Both the position numbers and the translations under genes were made by a program. 7,142 nucleotides of DNA from Anaerolineales bacterium UBA2029 (GTDB lineage: Bacteria; Chloroflexota; Anaerolineae; Aggregatilineales; Aggregatilineaceae), in NCBI GenBank assembly GCA_002332795.1, contig DDBP01000224.1, positions 1 to 7,142 on the forward strand, in the 5' to 3' direction. Each line of letters begins with the position of its first letter. The first letter of the stretch is position 1. Below, in pieces: positions 5,999-7,142 of this stretch. The notes beneath the pieces are model-generated. The model was not told where the DNA came from. It did not search any database and was given only the letters and a program-made list of their open reading frames with translations.

Positions 5999-6979
5999 TC
6001 AGCCCAGGAGGCTGCCAGGGAAGTCCGGCGCGCCGCGCAGAAAGGCGGCGGCGTCGAGCGGCTGACGCCCTTCCAGTTGCAGGCGCGTGGGCAGATAGAC
6101 TCCTTCGCCGGTGCCGATGGCCAGCGGTGATAGTTCGGCCAGCGGGGTGCCGCGCGTCTCGGCGACCTGACCGGGAGCCAGGCCCGGATTGGCTGCTGCC
6201 GGGACGCCCGCCAGAATCTTGAGGCGGCGACCGTTCCAGGTGGTGAAGGTGCCCGGCCAGGGGTCGAAGGCGCGCACATGCCGGTCTATGGCGGCAGCGC
6301 TCGCCCGCCAGTCAATGAGGCCGTCTTCTTTCTTCAGCGGCGGCGCGTAGGAGATCAGGGCCGGGTTGTCCGGCTGCGGGTGGGGAGCAATGCTGCCGTT
6401 GAGCAGCCATTCCAGCGAATGCACCAGCAACAGGGCACCTAGCGGCGCAAGCTTGTCGTGCAGACTCTGGCCGGTCTCGCGCGGGTCAATGGGGATGGAA
6501 TCCTGCAGCAAGATCGGGCCAGTGTCCAGCCCCTCGTCCATGATCATGGTGGTGATACCAGTGTACTGGTCACCGGCGCGGATGGCGGCCTGAATGGGCG
6601 CAGCACCGCGCCAGCGCGGTAACAGCGAGGCGTGCACATTGATGGGGGCGATGCGCGGAATGGCCAGCACCGCCGGACGCAGAATCTGCCCATAGGCGAC
6701 CACGACCAGGAAGTCAGGTTCCCAGGCCCGCAGTTGTTCCAGGGCGGCGGGTTCGTGGGGCTTGAGCGGCTGAATGACCGGCACGCCCGCGTTCAGGGCC
6801 ACCCGCTTGACTGGCGACATCTGCACCTGCTGTCCGCGCCCGGCGGGACGGTCGGGCTGAGTGACGACGCCCACCACGCGGAAGCGCGGCGCTTCGAGCA
6901 GCAGGCGCAACGTGGGCACGGCGAAGTCCGGCGTGCCCATGAAGACGACGCGGGCTGGAGAGGCTGATTGGCTGGACAT
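5999..6979 (-). CDS. fmt: Methionyl-tRNA formyltransferase
   Basis: The 326-residue enzyme transfers a formyl group from 10-formyl-tetrahydrofolate to Met-tRNA(fMet), making the initiator for bacterial translation. It carries the full set of family motifs: MGTPDFA (14-20) in the first strand, AYGQIL (95-100), INVHASLLPRWRGAAPIQ (113-130) with catalytic N114 and H116, and GLDTGP (150-155) with D152. The C-terminal tRNA-binding domain starts near KKEDG (216-220) and includes RAFDPWPGT (236-244). Length is close to the usual 310-330 residues. The ATG at 6979 has GAGGGG (6992-6987) 7 nt upstream. The start leaves about ten extra residues before the first strand, slightly longer than in E. coli. 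No def (peptide deformylase) gene follows in its direction: its stop is 12 bp from the convergent nitroreductase stop, so within this window fmt is transcribed alone. The upstream gap (6980-7096) is shared with a divergent tRNA gene. Confidence 0.97.
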   Translation of the reverse strand: MSSQSASPARVVFMGTPDFAVPTLRLLLEAPRFRVVGVVTQPDRPAGRGQQVQMSPVKRVALNAGVPVIQPLKPHEPAALEQLRAWEPDFLVVVAYGQILRPAVLAIPRIAPINVHASLLPRWRGAAPIQAAIRAGDQYTGITTMIMDEGLDTGPILLQDSIPIDPRETGQSLHDKLAPLGALLLVHSLEWLLNGSIAPHPQPDNPALISYAPPLKKEDGLIDWRASAAAIDRHVRAFDPWPGTFTTWNGRRLKILAGVPAAANPGLAPGQVAETRGTPLAELSPLAIGTGEGVYLPTRLQLEGRQPLDAAAFLRGAPDFPGSLLG

Positions 6980-7013
6980 AGTGGTTCCCCTCAGAGATTG
7001 ACGCCCTGGTTGT

Positions 7014-7019
7014 GCTATA
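7014..7019 (-). promoter_or_regulatory. Weak candidate -10 element for fmt
   Basis: On the minus strand, TATAGC (7019-7014) is the best -10-like hexamer upstream of fmt, about 35 nt before its start codon. No good -35 lies at 16-18 bp. It is reported because the 117-bp gap between fmt and the divergent tRNA should hold an fmt promoter, but the match is poor. Confidence 0.25.
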
Positions 7020-7056
7020 CGCTGCTGTCAGTTGGGGCGGACGGCAAAACTCGCTC

Positions 7057-7085
7057 TGGCGTGCCGCTCTCAACTATGCTACAAT
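7057..7085 (+). promoter_or_regulatory. Promoter of the tRNA-His gene
   Basis: TACAAT (7080-7085) matches the -10 consensus at five of six positions and is preceded by TGC, making an extended -10 (TGnTACAAT). The -35 position at 17 bp (7057-7062, TGGCGT) is weak, as is common when the -10 is extended. Transcription would start near 7091-7093, leaving only a few nucleotides of 5' leader for RNase P to remove before the tRNA at 7097. Confidence 0.6.
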
Positions 7086-7096
7086 CCTGCCATCAC

Positions 7097-7142
7097 GGTG
7101 GCTGTGGTGCAGGGGTTAGCACGTCTGACTGTGGATCAGAAG
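7097..7142 (+). tRNA. tRNA-His (anticodon GUG), 5' part, cut by window edge
   Basis: The first 46 nt of a tRNA are present. The 5' acceptor strand GGTGGCTG has eight bases before the T8-G9 linker, so it carries the extra G(-1) (7097) that is the identity element of tRNA-His. The D stem GTGC/GCAC (7107-7110, 7119-7122) closes loop AGGGGTTA. The anticodon stem TCTGA/TCAGA (7124-7128, 7136-7140) closes the 7-nt loop CTGTGGA with anticodon GTG at 7131-7133. The last two bases begin the variable loop. The T arm, 3' acceptor strand and any CCA lie beyond the window. The visible cloverleaf half folds without mismatch, so it appears functional. Confidence 0.92.

Noticed and set aside
6000..6014. CAGCC-CAGGA-GGCTG hairpin near the convergent stops as a terminator
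   Set aside because: The stem is only 5 bp, there is no T tract on either strand, and it lies inside the fmt coding end.
5596..6222. Plus-strand open frame spanning the nitroreductase end and the fmt end
   Set aside because: The Gly/Arg/Ala-rich translation overlaps two confident genes in other frames; it is a shadow.

Overview
The window is GC-rich bacterial DNA with dense, tightly packed genes. Three things suggest a free-living bacterium, most likely Chloroflexota (Anaerolineae-like): the high GC, an M2/M3-type oligopeptidase, and a membrane-anchored TIR protein beside a large uncharacterised nucleoside-phosphorylase-like protein. This placement is an inference from gene content and style; there is no rRNA or other phylogenetic marker except fmt and part of a tRNA.

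Layout. Positions 1-1314 are a minus-strand pair: a YdjC/ChbG-type carbohydrate deacetylase (457-1314) and, 30 nt downstream, the N-terminal 142 codons of an unrecognised acidic, proline-rich protein with four copies of an LLDTLDDALP-like motif, cut by the window edge. Positions 1315-1505 are a 191-bp divergent control region with a -10 box for the deacetylase, a perfect 13-nt palindrome and a GC-rich hairpin followed by a T-rich stretch. Positions 1506-5986 are a plus-strand cluster of four genes: a zinc oligopeptidase, a TIR-domain protein with a single C-terminal membrane segment (6 nt downstream), a 590-residue protein whose C-terminal half reads as a nucleoside phosphorylase / MTA-SAH nucleosidase fold (61 nt further), and a small nitroreductase whose start overlaps the preceding gene by 14 nt behind a near-perfect Shine-Dalgarno sequence. 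Convergent to it, 12 bp away, is fmt (5999-6979, minus), encoding methionyl-tRNA formyltransferase. The window ends in the first 46 nt of a tRNA-His gene with its own extended -10 promoter, divergent from fmt.

How the genes may work together. fmt and tRNA-His are housekeeping translation genes. The deacetylase probably acts in amino-sugar or glycan turnover. The TIR protein, phosphorylase-like protein and FMN-type nitroreductase are the most interesting part. By family, TIR domains can cleave NAD+, PNP/MTAN folds cleave N-glycosidic bonds of nucleosides, and nitroreductases use FMN and NAD(P)H. A nucleotide/NAD-related membrane-associated module is therefore conceivable, but this rests on proximity and family knowledge only. 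No CRISPR array, insertion sequence, phage gene or toxin-antitoxin pair is visible.
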